This document shows positions 25,813 to 33,474 of a stretch of 64,000 bases of DNA, piece after piece. The stretch is taken from positions 7,322,615 through 7,386,614 of the forward strand of contig NZ_CP098740.1 in assembly GCF_026167665.1 (NCBI RefSeq), given 5' to 3'. The notes beneath the pieces were generated by a model. It was not told the origin of the DNA, did no database searches, and worked only from the letters and a program-made list of their open reading frames with translations. The stretch comes from Streptomyces drozdowiczii. Lineage in GTDB: Bacteria > Actinomycetota > Actinomycetes > Streptomycetales > Streptomycetaceae. The translations under genes and the position numbers were made by a program. Numbering within the stretch: the stretch's first letter is position 1; every line of letters begins with the position of its first letter.

Positions 25813-26267
25813 CACGCAGCTCCTGCCTCGCCCGGACGCCCAGGGGCGCCCTTGGGCTTGTCACCGATGGAGAATCCGGGCTTCTTGCCCTTGCCCTCGC
25901 GCGCCTTCCGCTCAGCCTCAATCTCGGGCTGGATGAAGTGCTTGACGAACGAGGCGTACATCTTGATGCCGCTCAGCCCGAGAACCTTCGCGGCGGACGC
26001 GCCGCCCTTGAGGTGGGCGGCCACCAGCTTCGCGCGGATCTTGGACTGGGCTCCGAAGGTCCACCACTTGCCCTTGTACTGGGCGAGGATGGCGCCGATC
26101 ATGTCGGCGTCCATGCCGATCCGCATGTGGAGCTCCATGCCGATCGCCCGCAGGATCCGGGCGTACTGGTAGAGGTCACGGTCGCTCGTGAACTCGATCT
26201 TCTCCAGCTGCTGGATGAGCTGGGAGAGGTTCGAGCCGAGCTTCTCGCCGCTGTCGCTGTCGCTCAT
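25812..26267 (-). CDS. Conserved plasmid protein upstream of the translocase (151 aa)
   Basis: The ATG at 26267 starts MSDSDSGEKLGSNLSQLI; earlier in-frame sequence is non-coding in character. The protein is helical, with a basic middle (FGAQSKIRAKLVAAHLKGG) and a Lys/Pro/Gly-rich tail (REGKGKKPGFSIGDKPKGAP). Its stop overlaps the translocase ATG, so both are translated together and it is likely a partner of TraB. No domain is recognised. Confidence 0.65.
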   Translation of the reverse strand: MSDSDSGEKLGSNLSQLIQQLEKIEFTSDRDLYQYARILRAIGMELHMRIGMDADMIGAILAQYKGKWWTFGAQSKIRAKLVAAHLKGGASAAKVLGLSGIKMYASFVKHFIQPEIEAERKAREGKGKKPGFSIGDKPKGAPGRPGEAGAA

Positions 26268-26377
26268 GGTCGGGGTGGGTTCCTTCCAGATCAGGGGTTG
26301 TGCGGACGGGTCGGGGGCTGTCACCTCCCCGCGGTCCCGCACCCTGCGGTGCGGAGCCACGGGCAAGCGACACAAGG

Positions 26378-26584
26378 TCACTTGCTGGCGGCAGTGCTGT
26401 CGTTGGCGCTGGAAACCGCGGCACCGATGCCGGTACCGATGCCGTCGATCGCGTTCGAGAGCGGCGACGTCGCCAGGGCGTAGCCGCAGACCAGCGCGGC
26501 GATCAGGACGCACGCTCGCATGTCGGAGCGCCAGAACAGGTACGTGGCGCCACCGGCGAGCAGGAAGAGAGGCAGTGCAATCAC
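26378..26584 (-). CDS. Small two-TM membrane protein (68 aa), SpdA-like by context
   Basis: Two hydrophobic helices (IALPLFLLAGGATYLFW and ACVLIAALVCGYALATSP) and a short polar end. The GTG start is at 26584. It sits two genes upstream of the translocase, where small membrane spread proteins are usual in Streptomyces plasmids. The name is by analogy of size and place only. Confidence 0.6.
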   Translation of the reverse strand: MIALPLFLLAGGATYLFWRSDMRACVLIAALVCGYALATSPLSNAIDGIGTGIGAAVSSANDSTAASK

Positions 26585-26758
26585 GAGGTCCTCCAGGGAC
26601 GGGGAGTTGGGGATGTGCTCTCCAGCCGCGAGGGCCGAACCGAGCGGGGGAAGCGGGTGCTCCTTCGCTCTCCACCGCCACCGGGCCGCGCTAGGCGGGC
26701 CGGTAGCGACTGGGCAACGCAGGAAGCGGAGCGGGTCAGCAGCGGGGAATTCGGATGG

Positions 26759-27016
26759 TCAGGAGGCGGAGCGGGCCCGCCTGCGGGCGGCGCGGCGCTT
26801 GATGGAGCGCCGCTCGTCCTCGCTGGTGCCGCCCCAGACGCCGTCAACTGGGCCGGATTCCAGCGCCCACTGGAGGCACTGCTCCATGACCGGGCAGCGG
26901 CGGCGGCAGACCGCCTTGGCCTCCTCGATCTGCAGGAGCGCCGGTCCGGTGTTGCCGATCGGGAAGAACAGCTCGGGGTCTTCCTCGCGGCAGACCGCGT
27001 TGTGTCGCCAGTCCAT
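26759..27016 (-). CDS. WhiB-family transcription factor (85 aa)
   Basis: A compact, canonical WhiB: MDWRHNAVCREEDPELFFP with Cys9, then EEAKAVCRRRCPVMEQC (C-x3-C-x5-C) and the exact turn GVWGGTSEDERR, followed by a basic C-terminal DNA-contact segment (RRAARRRARSAS). It would carry a [4Fe-4S] cluster and act with the principal sigma factor. As the first regulator in the transfer operon it is a good candidate for plasmid-encoded control of transfer or of host development. Confidence 0.9.
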   Translation of the reverse strand: MDWRHNAVCREEDPELFFPIGNTGPALLQIEEAKAVCRRRCPVMEQCLQWALESGPVDGVWGGTSEDERRSIKRRAARRRARSAS

Positions 27017-27021
27017 CGCAA

Positions 27022-27120
27022 TCACTTCCCCTGCCGGACGCGGCGAAGGGCCTCTTCGATGATCGGGTCGGTGTTGTCGTCGTTCTGTGCAACGCTGAGG
27101 GAGTTCAACAGGGCCTCCAT
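27022..27120 (-). CDS. Small peptide gene preceding whiB (32 aa)
   Basis: ATG (27120) to TGA (27022) encodes MEALLNSLSVAQNDDNTDPI followed by IEEALRRVRQGK. An AGGA lies upstream, and the stop is only five bases before the WhiB ATG. It may be a leader peptide coupling translation into whiB. Evidence is position and composition only. Confidence 0.45.
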   Translation of the reverse strand: MEALLNSLSVAQNDDNTDPIIEEALRRVRQGK

Positions 27121-27772
27121 GCAGGTCCTGGACAGCCCCGGGGGTCCGATCCCTGGGGCTGCCGCCGTTGGTAGAGCCGGTGTCCACCGCGCTCTCCACC
27201 GCCCGCCCGAACGACCCGAAAGCCGGCGGTGGACGACTGGGCAGCGCGGGGCTGCAGAACAGGGGGCGCGGCCTCTGCCGCCGCGCCTGCTCGCCTTGTG
27301 TTCTGAGAGGGAGAACGAGGTTCCCTCAGTCCCGACGCGGCTCCTCGCCTCGGCTGGGACCGGGTGCCGAGGGTCTGGGAGCGTGTCGCGTCGTTCTTAA
27401 CGTCGTGGGGTGTCGGCCCTCCACGCTTTCCGTCAGTAATGAGCGCCTGGTTGGTACTGCACCGGGCCGCCCCAGGAACTGAGCGCCTGACAGGTCATTG
27501 CGTGTGCCGACTGCCACCACCAGGGGTGATGGCGCCGCACGACGGGTTTCCACTCACCTCCGGCTGGTGTGGTCACGGCCGGTGCTGCGGTGGTGGATCG
27601 CGCTGTGGAGTTCTCAAGGAACAGCCGCTGCCTTCCAGAGCCAGCCCAAGGGCTGGGTGTCCGGGCGGATGCTGTCGGGAGTGGCGCTTCCGGCTCCCAC
27701 ATCCGGCGCCGCCCGCGGGGGCGGTTCCGGGTGAGGGAGCCGGGTCCGAAGACCCGGCGGTGGTGCGGGAGG
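27121..27772. promoter_or_regulatory. 650-bp leader with rRNA-operon-like antitermination element
   Basis: No convincing gene lies here on either strand. On the minus strand at about 27601-27625 is CCTTGAGAACTCCACAGCG. It closely matches the conserved leader segment of actinobacterial rRNA operons (TTTGAGAACTCAACAGCG type), which works in antitermination and processing. It lies at the head of the ~17-kb leftward operon. A nine-base direct repeat GAGCGCCTG occurs at about 27440 and 27481, and a CCAGCCC...GGGCTGG hairpin near 27640. The similarity is seen from memory of rrn leaders; the function is inferred. Confidence 0.5.
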
Positions 27773-28153
27773 TCAGGCCGCGATCGGCAGGGGAGCCGCG
27801 GCGGCCGGCCGCGTGATGCGCAGCTGCGTGGCGTAGGGGAGGAGCACGTCGACCAGGCGCTGGCGCACCAGCTCGGTGGCGGTCGGGTCGGTGGCGACGA
27901 TGTCGCGGGCGGCGAGCATGCGGTTCTCGCGGGCCTCGATCGCGGCGACGGCGGCGGCGATGTCCAGGCCGTCCAGCCGCTCGTGGGGCAGGGGGCCGGC
28001 CTCGAACATCTCCAGCGGCATCCCAAAGGCGACGTCCAGGTCCAGGCCGCCGAAGTCGGGGAGCGGCACCTCCACCGCCTCCAGGAGCGCGAGCGTCTCG
28101 GCGTCGAAGTTCTCGGTGGCGAGGCCGGCGGAGGGGCGGCTGGTGGTGTTCAT
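27773..28153 (-). CDS. Hypothetical protein at the head of the transfer operon (126 aa)
   Basis: The ATG at 28153 follows GGGAG. The protein is acidic and Leu/Ala-rich (FDAETLALLEAVEVPLPDFG, LDIAAAVAAIEARENRMLAA), probably all helical, without membrane segment or cysteines. It is divergent from the GntR regulator, whose operators are likely in the gap between them. No family recognised. Confidence 0.6.
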   Translation of the reverse strand: MNTTSRPSAGLATENFDAETLALLEAVEVPLPDFGGLDLDVAFGMPLEMFEAGPLPHERLDGLDIAAAVAAIEARENRMLAARDIVATDPTATELVRQRLVDVLLPYATQLRITRPAAAAPLPIAA

Positions 28154-28331
28154 GGGGTGGTGCTCCCTTCAAGTTCGGGCTCTACGTGATCCCAGGAAGT
28201 GGCAGGTGGGGGCCTTTGCCGCCCCGCTCACCTCGTCGGCATACCTAACTTAGCTGATACAGTCGGGGTTGTGTCAAGCGGTTGTTTGAGGAAGCTATGG
28301 AAGCTAGCTAAGGCGAGGGGGTCGACCTACG
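28154..28331. promoter_or_regulatory. Divergent promoter region with candidate GntR operators
   Basis: AT-rich for this DNA. CTAACTTAGCTGATAC (about 28245) and AGCTAGCTAAGG (about 28303) are complementary half-sites (ACTTAGCT versus AGCTAAGG). A third related sequence, AACTTCGTTAGCAAAGTT, lies just beyond the GntR gene at about 28723-28741. Plasmid GntR regulators (KorA/KorSA type) repress transfer genes from such sites; the assignment is inferred. Confidence 0.5.
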
Positions 28332-28673
28332 ATGACGCTCATGAGCAACGAGGCCGTGCAGCCATACCAGCGAATCGTTCAGGATGTCCGCGACAAGATC
28401 CGCTCCGGCCGCTGGACCGCCGGGACGAAACTGCCGAGCACACGGGAGCTGGCAGAGGAGTACGGCGTCGCGGCCGGCACCGTCCAGCGGGCCCTGACGG
28501 AGCTGCGCACGGCAGGGCTCATCTACTCCCACCAAGGACGCGGCAGCTTCATCACAGAGACCGCTGCCGAGTCCAGCGAGGACTCGACTGGCCGCGCCCT
28601 CAAGGCCCTTGAGGAGCAGATCGCCGACCTCGCCGCGCGCCTCGAACGGATCGAGAAGGGCCGAAGCGACTGA
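28332..28673 (+). CDS. Short GntR-family repressor (113 aa)
   Basis: A complete GntR winged helix: QRIVQDVRDKIRSGRWTAG, KLPSTRELAEEYGVAAGTV and QRALTELRTAGLIYSHQGRG. After it there is only a short coiled coil (ALKALEEQIADLAARLERIE), not a ligand-binding domain. The length fits the small GntR repressors that control transfer genes and pock formation in Streptomyces plasmids. The start may be the ATG at 28332 or 28341. It diverges from the transfer operon. Confidence 0.85.
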   Translation: MTLMSNEAVQPYQRIVQDVRDKIRSGRWTAGTKLPSTRELAEEYGVAAGTVQRALTELRTAGLIYSHQGRGSFITETAAESSEDSTGRALKALEEQIADLAARLERIEKGRSD

Positions 28674-28777
28674 CGCCCTTTCCCACGTCCCGTTGCGCAT
28701 GTTCGTCCCTCCTTGGCCGGTCTAACTTCGTTAGCAAAGTTGTAGGCCCAGCCCGGGAGCGAGTGCTAGATCGGACA

Positions 28778-28798
28778 TGTATCCAGCCGCTGGATACA
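28778..28798. promoter_or_regulatory. Palindromic operator TGTATCCAG-CCG-CTGGATACA
   Basis: Perfect 9-bp arms with a 3-bp centre, 29 bases upstream of the HTH-TPR gene start. Half-sites TGTATCCG recur three times within that gene at 29084, 29102 and 29123. Probably the autoregulatory site of the downstream regulator. Confidence 0.6.
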
Positions 28799-28826
28799 CC
28801 GAGTGGAGACATGGAGGGATCACCAA

Positions 28827-30260
28827 GTGGGGCAGCAGCCGAACGTGCTGACGCCGGAACAGTCGCCTCTGCACCGCTTCGGATACACGCTTCGAGAGCT
28901 CCGAAAGGTCCGCGGCATGTCGCTCCGGGAACTGGCCGCGAAGTCCTTCATGTCGCACTCCAAGCTGCAGAAATGGGAGAACGCCAGCCGCCCGCCGAAG
29001 GACCGAGCGGAAGTCGAGCTGATCGATTCCCTGCTCCGGGCCGGCGGTGTTCTGGTCGACCTCTGGGAGCGGATCAGCCCCGGTGTATCCGCTCGGGCCG
29101 CTGTATCCGTTTCTGCTCCCCATGTATCCGAAACGTCGATCGGGCTGGCCGCAGCGGCCAGCGAGCGGGCAGCGTCTGATCATGAGGGGATCTTTGTCCC
29201 CGCTCGTCTACGGGATGGATCGGTGGTATTCGTGGCGCTCGATCGACGCGACTTGCTGCGTGGTGGGGTGGGCATCGGCGCTGCGGCCGCTTTCGGCGCG
29301 AGCACGCCGGCGGTCGCGGAATCCGGGGTTGTTCAGGGCCTGATGCAGCCCCCGCAGATGGCGGCCGCGTACAGCGGCACGCCCATCGAGCACTTCCGGC
29401 AGGCCCGCCGCCTGCTGATCGACAACGACAACCTGCTGGGGCCGCGGCACACCATCGCAGCCGTACGTGAGCACATCGAGAAAATCAAGTCGCTGCGCCA
29501 GGGCACCAAGGGCGCCGATCGCCATGACCTGATGGAGCTCCAGACGCAGTACGCCGAGTTCGCCTCCTGGCTCTACCAGGACATGGGCGACTTCGGGAGC
29601 GCGGGGTTCTGGCTCGACAGGGCGTTCCAGTGGAGTCACACCGTCGGCGACGGCGACCTGACCTCCTATGTCATGGCACGCAAGGCGCAGCTCGCCGGGG
29701 AGATGCGGGACCGGGTCGACGTCGTCGACCTGGCTGAGGCGGCGCAGCGGATGGCGCGGCCTCGAAGCCGCCTCGCGGCGGTCGCCCGAACCTACGAGTC
29801 GTACGGCCACGCGCTTCGAGGTGAGTCCAGCGACAGCGAGCGCGCGATCGACGATGTCCGTAACTCCCTTGATCGCGTTTCCAGCGACGCGACCCCCTGG
29901 GGTGTGTGGCTGAACGAGCAGTACCTCGATGTCCACCGAGCGCAGGGCTTGGAGGTGCTGGGGAAGCACGCTCAGGCTGCGGAGGTCTTCGCCCGCGCCA
30001 TCGAGGCCCTGCCCGCGGGCTACCACCGGGACCGGGGTGTATACCTGGCCCGCGCCGCCGTCGCCCACGCTGGCGCCGGCTCGCCGGAAGAGGCCGCAGC
30101 CGTCGGCCTCCAGGCGCTAGCCGTCGCTCGGGACACCGGCTCCGGCCGGATCATGCGCGAGCTGGTCAACCTCGACAAGACGCTGGTCCCGTGGCAGCGC
30201 CAGCCGGAGGTGGCCGCCTTCCGTGAGAGCTTCGACGCCGTCCTTGCCCACGAGTCCTGA
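28827..30260 (+). CDS. HTH (XRE)-TPR-type regulator (477 aa)
   Basis: The start is chosen at a GTG (28827) with GGAGGG eight bases upstream. The N-terminus is an XRE helix-turn-helix (RFGYTLRELRKVRGMSLREL, SHSKLQKWENASRPP). A linker containing VFVALDRRDLLRGGVGIGAA follows. Then comes a long helical region resembling TPR repeats (YAEFASWLYQDMGDFGSAGF, VFARAIEALPAGY, AVGLQALAVARDTGSG). Streptomyces has many such HTH-TPR proteins, thought to sense peptides or small molecules. It immediately precedes the reductase/deaminase pair and has a palindromic operator upstream, so it probably controls that operon. Confidence 0.75.
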   Translation: MGQQPNVLTPEQSPLHRFGYTLRELRKVRGMSLRELAAKSFMSHSKLQKWENASRPPKDRAEVELIDSLLRAGGVLVDLWERISPGVSARAAVSVSAPHVSETSIGLAAAASERAASDHEGIFVPARLRDGSVVFVALDRRDLLRGGVGIGAAAAFGASTPAVAESGVVQGLMQPPQMAAAYSGTPIEHFRQARRLLIDNDNLLGPRHTIAAVREHIEKIKSLRQGTKGADRHDLMELQTQYAEFASWLYQDMGDFGSAGFWLDRAFQWSHTVGDGDLTSYVMARKAQLAGEMRDRVDVVDLAEAAQRMARPRSRLAAVARTYESYGHALRGESSDSERAIDDVRNSLDRVSSDATPWGVWLNEQYLDVHRAQGLEVLGKHAQAAEVFARAIEALPAGYHRDRGVYLARAAVAHAGAGSPEEAAAVGLQALAVARDTGSGRIMRELVNLDKTLVPWQRQPEVAAFRESFDAVLAHES

Positions 30261-30282
30261 GAGAAACGGATCACCGACGCCC

Positions 30283-30966
30283 ATGACCGCACGTCCGTAC
30301 GTCATACTCTCCGCTGCCATGTCGGTCGACGGCTACCTGGACGACGCCAGCCCTCAGCGGCTGCGCCTGTCCAACGCGGCCGACTTCGACCGCGTTGACC
30401 AGGTCCGCGCGGAGTCCGACGCCATCCTGATCGGTGCGACGACCATGCGGAAGGACAACCCGCGCCTGCTGGTCAACAGCGAGGAACGCAGGGCTCAGCG
30501 CGTTGCCGAGGGCAAGCCTGCCTACCCGCTCAAGGTCACGGTCACCCGGACCGGGGACCTCTCCGCTGACCTCAACTTCTGGCACCACGGCGGCCCGAAA
30601 CTGGTCTTCACTGTCGATGACGCAGTGGAGAAAGTGCGCGCCACGCTCGACGGCCTGGCCGACGTCGTCAGCGTCGGCCCGGAACTCGATTGGGGCCTGG
30701 TCCTCGATGAGCTCGGGCGCCGTGGAATCGGCCGACTCATGGTGGAGGGCGGCGGCACGATCCACACCCAGCTCATGGCCGCAGACCTCGCCGACGAAGT
30801 GCACCTCGCCATCGCACCCCTGCTGGTCGGTCAGCCGGAGGCGGCACGCTTCCTGGCCGCCGCCGACTATCCCGGCGGAACGACGGCCCGGATGAAGGTG
30901 CTGGAGGTCCGGGCGATCGACGACGTCGTCTTCGTCCGCTACTCCCCGAAGGAGCGCACCGCCTGA
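30283..30966 (+). CDS. RibD C-terminal-type (DHFR-like) reductase (227 aa)
   Basis: The ATG at 30283 (MTARPYVILSAAMSVDGYL) is preferred. The fold is that of the RibD C-terminal reductase: PYVILSAAMSVDGYLDD, ILIGATTMRKDNPRLLV, LRRRGIGRLMVEGGGT-type motif (RRGIGRLMVEGGGTIHTQ) and LADEVHLAIAPLLVG. Such enzymes reduce the ribosyl group of a pyrimidine with NADPH in riboflavin or deazapurine pathways. The matching deaminase is encoded separately next door (TGATG overlap), i.e. a split RibD. No other riboflavin gene is present, so the product is unknown. Confidence 0.8.
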   Translation: MTARPYVILSAAMSVDGYLDDASPQRLRLSNAADFDRVDQVRAESDAILIGATTMRKDNPRLLVNSEERRAQRVAEGKPAYPLKVTVTRTGDLSADLNFWHHGGPKLVFTVDDAVEKVRATLDGLADVVSVGPELDWGLVLDELGRRGIGRLMVEGGGTIHTQLMAADLADEVHLAIAPLLVGQPEAARFLAAADYPGGTTARMKVLEVRAIDDVVFVRYSPKERTA

Positions 30967-31447
30967 TGTACGCCCCCGACCGAGCCCAGGACCTGCGCTG
31001 GATGCAGCGTGCGATCGACCTCGCCATGCTGTGCCCTCCGGCTCCCGGCGCCTACTCGGTCGGAGCGGTCATCGTTGGCGAGGACGGCACCGAGTTGGCG
31101 TCCGGCTACTCCCGCGCGACCGGCCCCGCGAGCACGCGGAGGAAGTCGCCCTCGCCCAACTCCCCCAGGGCGACCCGCGCCTCGCGGGTGCGACGATCTA
31201 CAGCACGCTGGAGCCCTGCTCCCAGCGCAGCGCCTCCCGTACGCCCTGCGCGTACCGAATCCTCGAGGCTGGCATCCCGCGCGTCGTCATCGCTTGGCGT
31301 GAGCCGAGCCTGTTCGTCGACGACTGCGTCGGCTACGAGCAGCTGGTGGAGGCCGGAGTGACTGTCGTGGAGCTGCCCGAGTTGGCGGCGGCCGCGAAGG
31401 CGACCAACTCCCACCTGCCGGGTCTGGGCGAGGAGGGGTCCCGGTGA
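30966..31447 (+). pseudogene. RibD-like/CMP deaminase-type protein, frame broken in a C run
   Basis: From the ATG overlapping the reductase stop, the N-terminal half reads MQRAIDLAMLCPPAPGAYSV and GAVIVGEDGTELASGYSRATG. At the CCCC run near 31126 the frame is lost. One more C gives PREHAEEVALAQL (zinc ligand His plus catalytic Glu), then YSTLEPCSQRSASRTPCAYR (the PC-x-C zinc motif, here with an 8-residue spacer) and PRVVIAWREPSLFVDDC, ending at 31447. The repaired protein has about 160 residues. The function would be deamination of a pyrimidine or pteridine-like substrate together with the reductase. Confidence 0.8.
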
Positions 31448-31536
31448 ACGTCGCGCCTCTCGCAGTAGCGCCGCGCCCCCGCCGGCGATCAGATCGTGTA
31501 TCTTTCGCAGTTACAACGATCATGGAAGGCGTGGCT

Positions 31537-31842
31537 ATGTCCGACTCGGACCGCTCGCAGCGGGTGGACGCTCTGCTGAACGGCCTGCCCGAGGCTCTGC
31601 CGTCTCCGCATGTGCGCGCGAAGCTGCGCCTCGCGGCCGGCCTCACTCAGCAGGACATCGCGGACGCCGTGGGCGTGAAGAGGGTCGCGGTCACGCGGTG
31701 GGAGTTGGGCCAGACCAGCCCTCGACGCCCGCACCGCGAGGACTACTTGCGTCTCCTCAAGGGCCTCGCAGAACGCTTCCCCGAGGCTGCGAAAGCGGAT
31801 GAGGGCATGCCGACGCCGGCCTCCGAAGGGGGGTCGGGATGA
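31537..31842 (+). CDS. Free-standing HTH protein related to the N-terminal domain of Tap (101 aa)
   Basis: The ATG at 31537 is followed by DALLNGLPEALPSPHVRAKL, RLAAGLTQQDIADAVGVKRV, AVTRWELGQTSPRRPHREDY and LRLLKGLAERFPE. The Tap protein of this plasmid (48273) begins with a clearly homologous segment (REAAGLSQAQIATALDARRE, AVGNWETGKTEPRPPKRAAY, ARLLEGLTARFP). Here the domain stands alone with only a short polar tail. A hairpin array begins at its stop codon. It may be an XRE repressor, or a telomere- or hairpin-binding relative of Tap. Confidence 0.75.
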   Translation: MSDSDRSQRVDALLNGLPEALPSPHVRAKLRLAAGLTQQDIADAVGVKRVAVTRWELGQTSPRRPHREDYLRLLKGLAERFPEAAKADEGMPTPASEGGSG

Positions 31843-32242
31843 CCTAGTGGTCATCGGCCGCGCGCGCCAAGAGGCGGACTACCAATCCGCTGGCCTCGCG
31901 CGGCCCGTCTACCGACCGGCTTACCGCCGTGTCGGTCGCTCAGGTCCCAGTTACCGCTGGTCCTGAGCCACGACTCACTGAGCCGCTCATATCTCTACCG
32001 GCCCTTACCAGGGCCACCACCACCGGCCGCTTACCACGGCCACCACAGCCGCAGATCCGCACCACTGGTGTCACCGCGGGCCCCCACCACAGGGGCTTCG
32101 CGATTCACCGGGATCAAGAGAAGAGGAGAAATCTCCCCCACCTGACCCAGGTCCGCCCTCTTCTCACGAAGGAGGCGGTCCCTGACACATCCGCACATCT
32201 GAAGTCGGTCCAGCCCCAAGGGGCTCTGGTCGGTCCAGCTAT
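31838..32242. repeat. Array of hairpins with TACC-containing loops; no gene
   Basis: On the + strand at least six stem-loops show TACC in the loop. They are 31874-31890 (GCGGA-CTACCAA-TCCGC, inside a longer GGCCGCGCG/CGCGCGGCC stem), 31907-31916 (GTC-TACC-GAC), 31917-31929 (CGGC-TTACC-GCCG), 31938-31968 (loop TTACCG), 32000-32015 (GGCCCT-TACC-AGGGCC) and 32025-32041 (GGCCG-CTTACCA-CGGCC). Before them is GATGACC-TAGT-GGTCATC (31838-31855). After them come GCCCC-CACCACA-GGGGC (32080-32096), a three-way junction (32118-32165) and CCAGCCCC-AA-GGGGCTCTGG (32211-32230). The stems differ while the loop motif is kept. Possible roles: structured RNA, protein-bound single-stranded DNA hairpins as in telomeres, or an origin. 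Confidence 0.65.
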
Positions 32243-32863
32243 ATGGAGAGCAGGTCGTTTCTCATAGTGCCCGAAGTGGCGTCCCCCTGTCAGCTTGACC
32301 CCGTCCGTTTCGCCCCGGTACGGGCCACGCGATCTTCCTCCGCGTCAAGCAAGACCCATGCGATTTGGGCTATCTATTCACTTCGGCCACATAAATCCTT
32401 GGCCATTGATGTAACCAACGCGACAATCGCTGTCCGCGGCTCGAACAGCGCGGTCTGGGACGGTGACAGCGGGGCTTGCGTGGCTAGCCCCCGCATCAGC
32501 CACGTTGCCGCCATGACACCCATCTCTCATCCGTACCCGCGCGCCCGCGCCCTTCCCGGCGGCCCGTCGAGCATCTTGGCGGCACCGGCTGCCGCACGGA
32601 GCTTCCGCCCGTGGGGCGGGGCGCGATTGCAAGTTGTTGTCCGCGGGGCGGGAGGGAGAACGGGTTCCGCCGCTGCTCGGACTCTGTCCACAGGCGGCCT
32701 GCATGAGGCTGCCGGGATGATCTCTTTCTCGTGGGTGGCGAAGGTCCTCGAGCCGGTGTCCGGATCGCGTCCGGCGTGTGAGCGAGCGGCTGACCAGTTC
32801 AGGATGTGTCCTCTCCGTCAGCCGTTCGGCCCGCGTTCCTCCGGTCTGGTGCCCGCGTCGGTG
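32243..32863. other. 620-bp region without a recognisable gene
   Basis: Open frames here have no coding character. There is an AT-rich patch at about 32365-32415 (CTATCTATTCACTTCGGCC, ACATAAATCCTTGGCC) that stands out in this GC-rich DNA and could be a promoter or unwinding region next to the hairpin array. Nothing else can be supported. Confidence 0.4.
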
Positions 32864-33397
32864 TCAGCCGACCGGAGCGGGTTTCGGCACGTCTGCCTTC
32901 TTCTCGACGAAGGCCCACTGCCCGTTCGGTGCGGAGTAAGGGGTGCCGGGCGGAACGGTCATCCACAGGGATCCGTCGTCGGCGATGAGGAGCATGCCCT
33001 GCGCGTGCAGGGAGTGGATGGATTCACGGACGTCCTCCGGCTCGGATCCAAGCGATTCATGGAGATCTGCCACGAGGTCCGTGTCGCGCAGAATGAGGTC
33101 GAGGTGGCATGCTGCGGCGATCGGAATCTGAGGTCCGTAGATCGCGCGGTACTCAAGCAGGAGGCGCATGGTGGCCGCCTCTCCGGAGTCGGCGCCGAAC
33201 TCCTCGACCACCTTGTCCATCACATTCTCGTCCGTGCCGGTCGGCCTGTCCCATTCCTGGTAGTAGCAGCCAGGTGGGTTGAGGTTGTACAGGCTCCTGA
33301 TGCGAGGGGCTCCGGGAGTCCGGCGGTTCCTGGTGGCGCGGCGGGCGTTCTTCTGTGCTCTGCGGGCGCCGGGGTTCTGCTTCTTCTTCGATGCCAT
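32864..33397 (-). CDS. Hypothetical protein (177 aa)
   Basis: The start is set at the ATG at 33397 (a GTG lies three codons upstream). The first ~35 residues are very basic (MASKKKQNPGARRAQKNARR), followed by an acidic, mostly helical domain (LNPPGCYYQEWDRPTG, SGEAATMRLLLEYRAIYGPQ, LILRDTDLVADLHESLGSEP). It diverges from the replication-type gene. A basic N-terminus of the same style is seen in the gene at 35796. No family recognised. Confidence 0.6.
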   Translation of the reverse strand: MASKKKQNPGARRAQKNARRATRNRRTPGAPRIRSLYNLNPPGCYYQEWDRPTGTDENVMDKVVEEFGADSGEAATMRLLLEYRAIYGPQIPIAAACHLDLILRDTDLVADLHESLGSEPEDVRESIHSLHAQGMLLIADDGSLWMTVPPGTPYSAPNGQWAFVEKKADVPKPAPVG

Positions 33398-33474
33398 ACC
33401 CGACACAACGACTTGGATGGGTACCGGTTTCCGTCTTCCCGTCCCACAGGCCGTCCGGCCGGGGACGTGGTCCT

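Noticed and set aside
27168..27816. Several rightward frames in the transfer-operon leader
   Set aside because: Random composition and mutually overlapping; the region is better read as an untranslated leader.
31831..31917. tRNA-like fold (GGTCGG...CCGACC ends, minus-strand loop TTGGTAG with a GGT anticodon position)
   Set aside because: There is no T-loop (TTCGA-type) and the arms are of wrong size; the loop is better explained as one of the TACC hairpins of the array.
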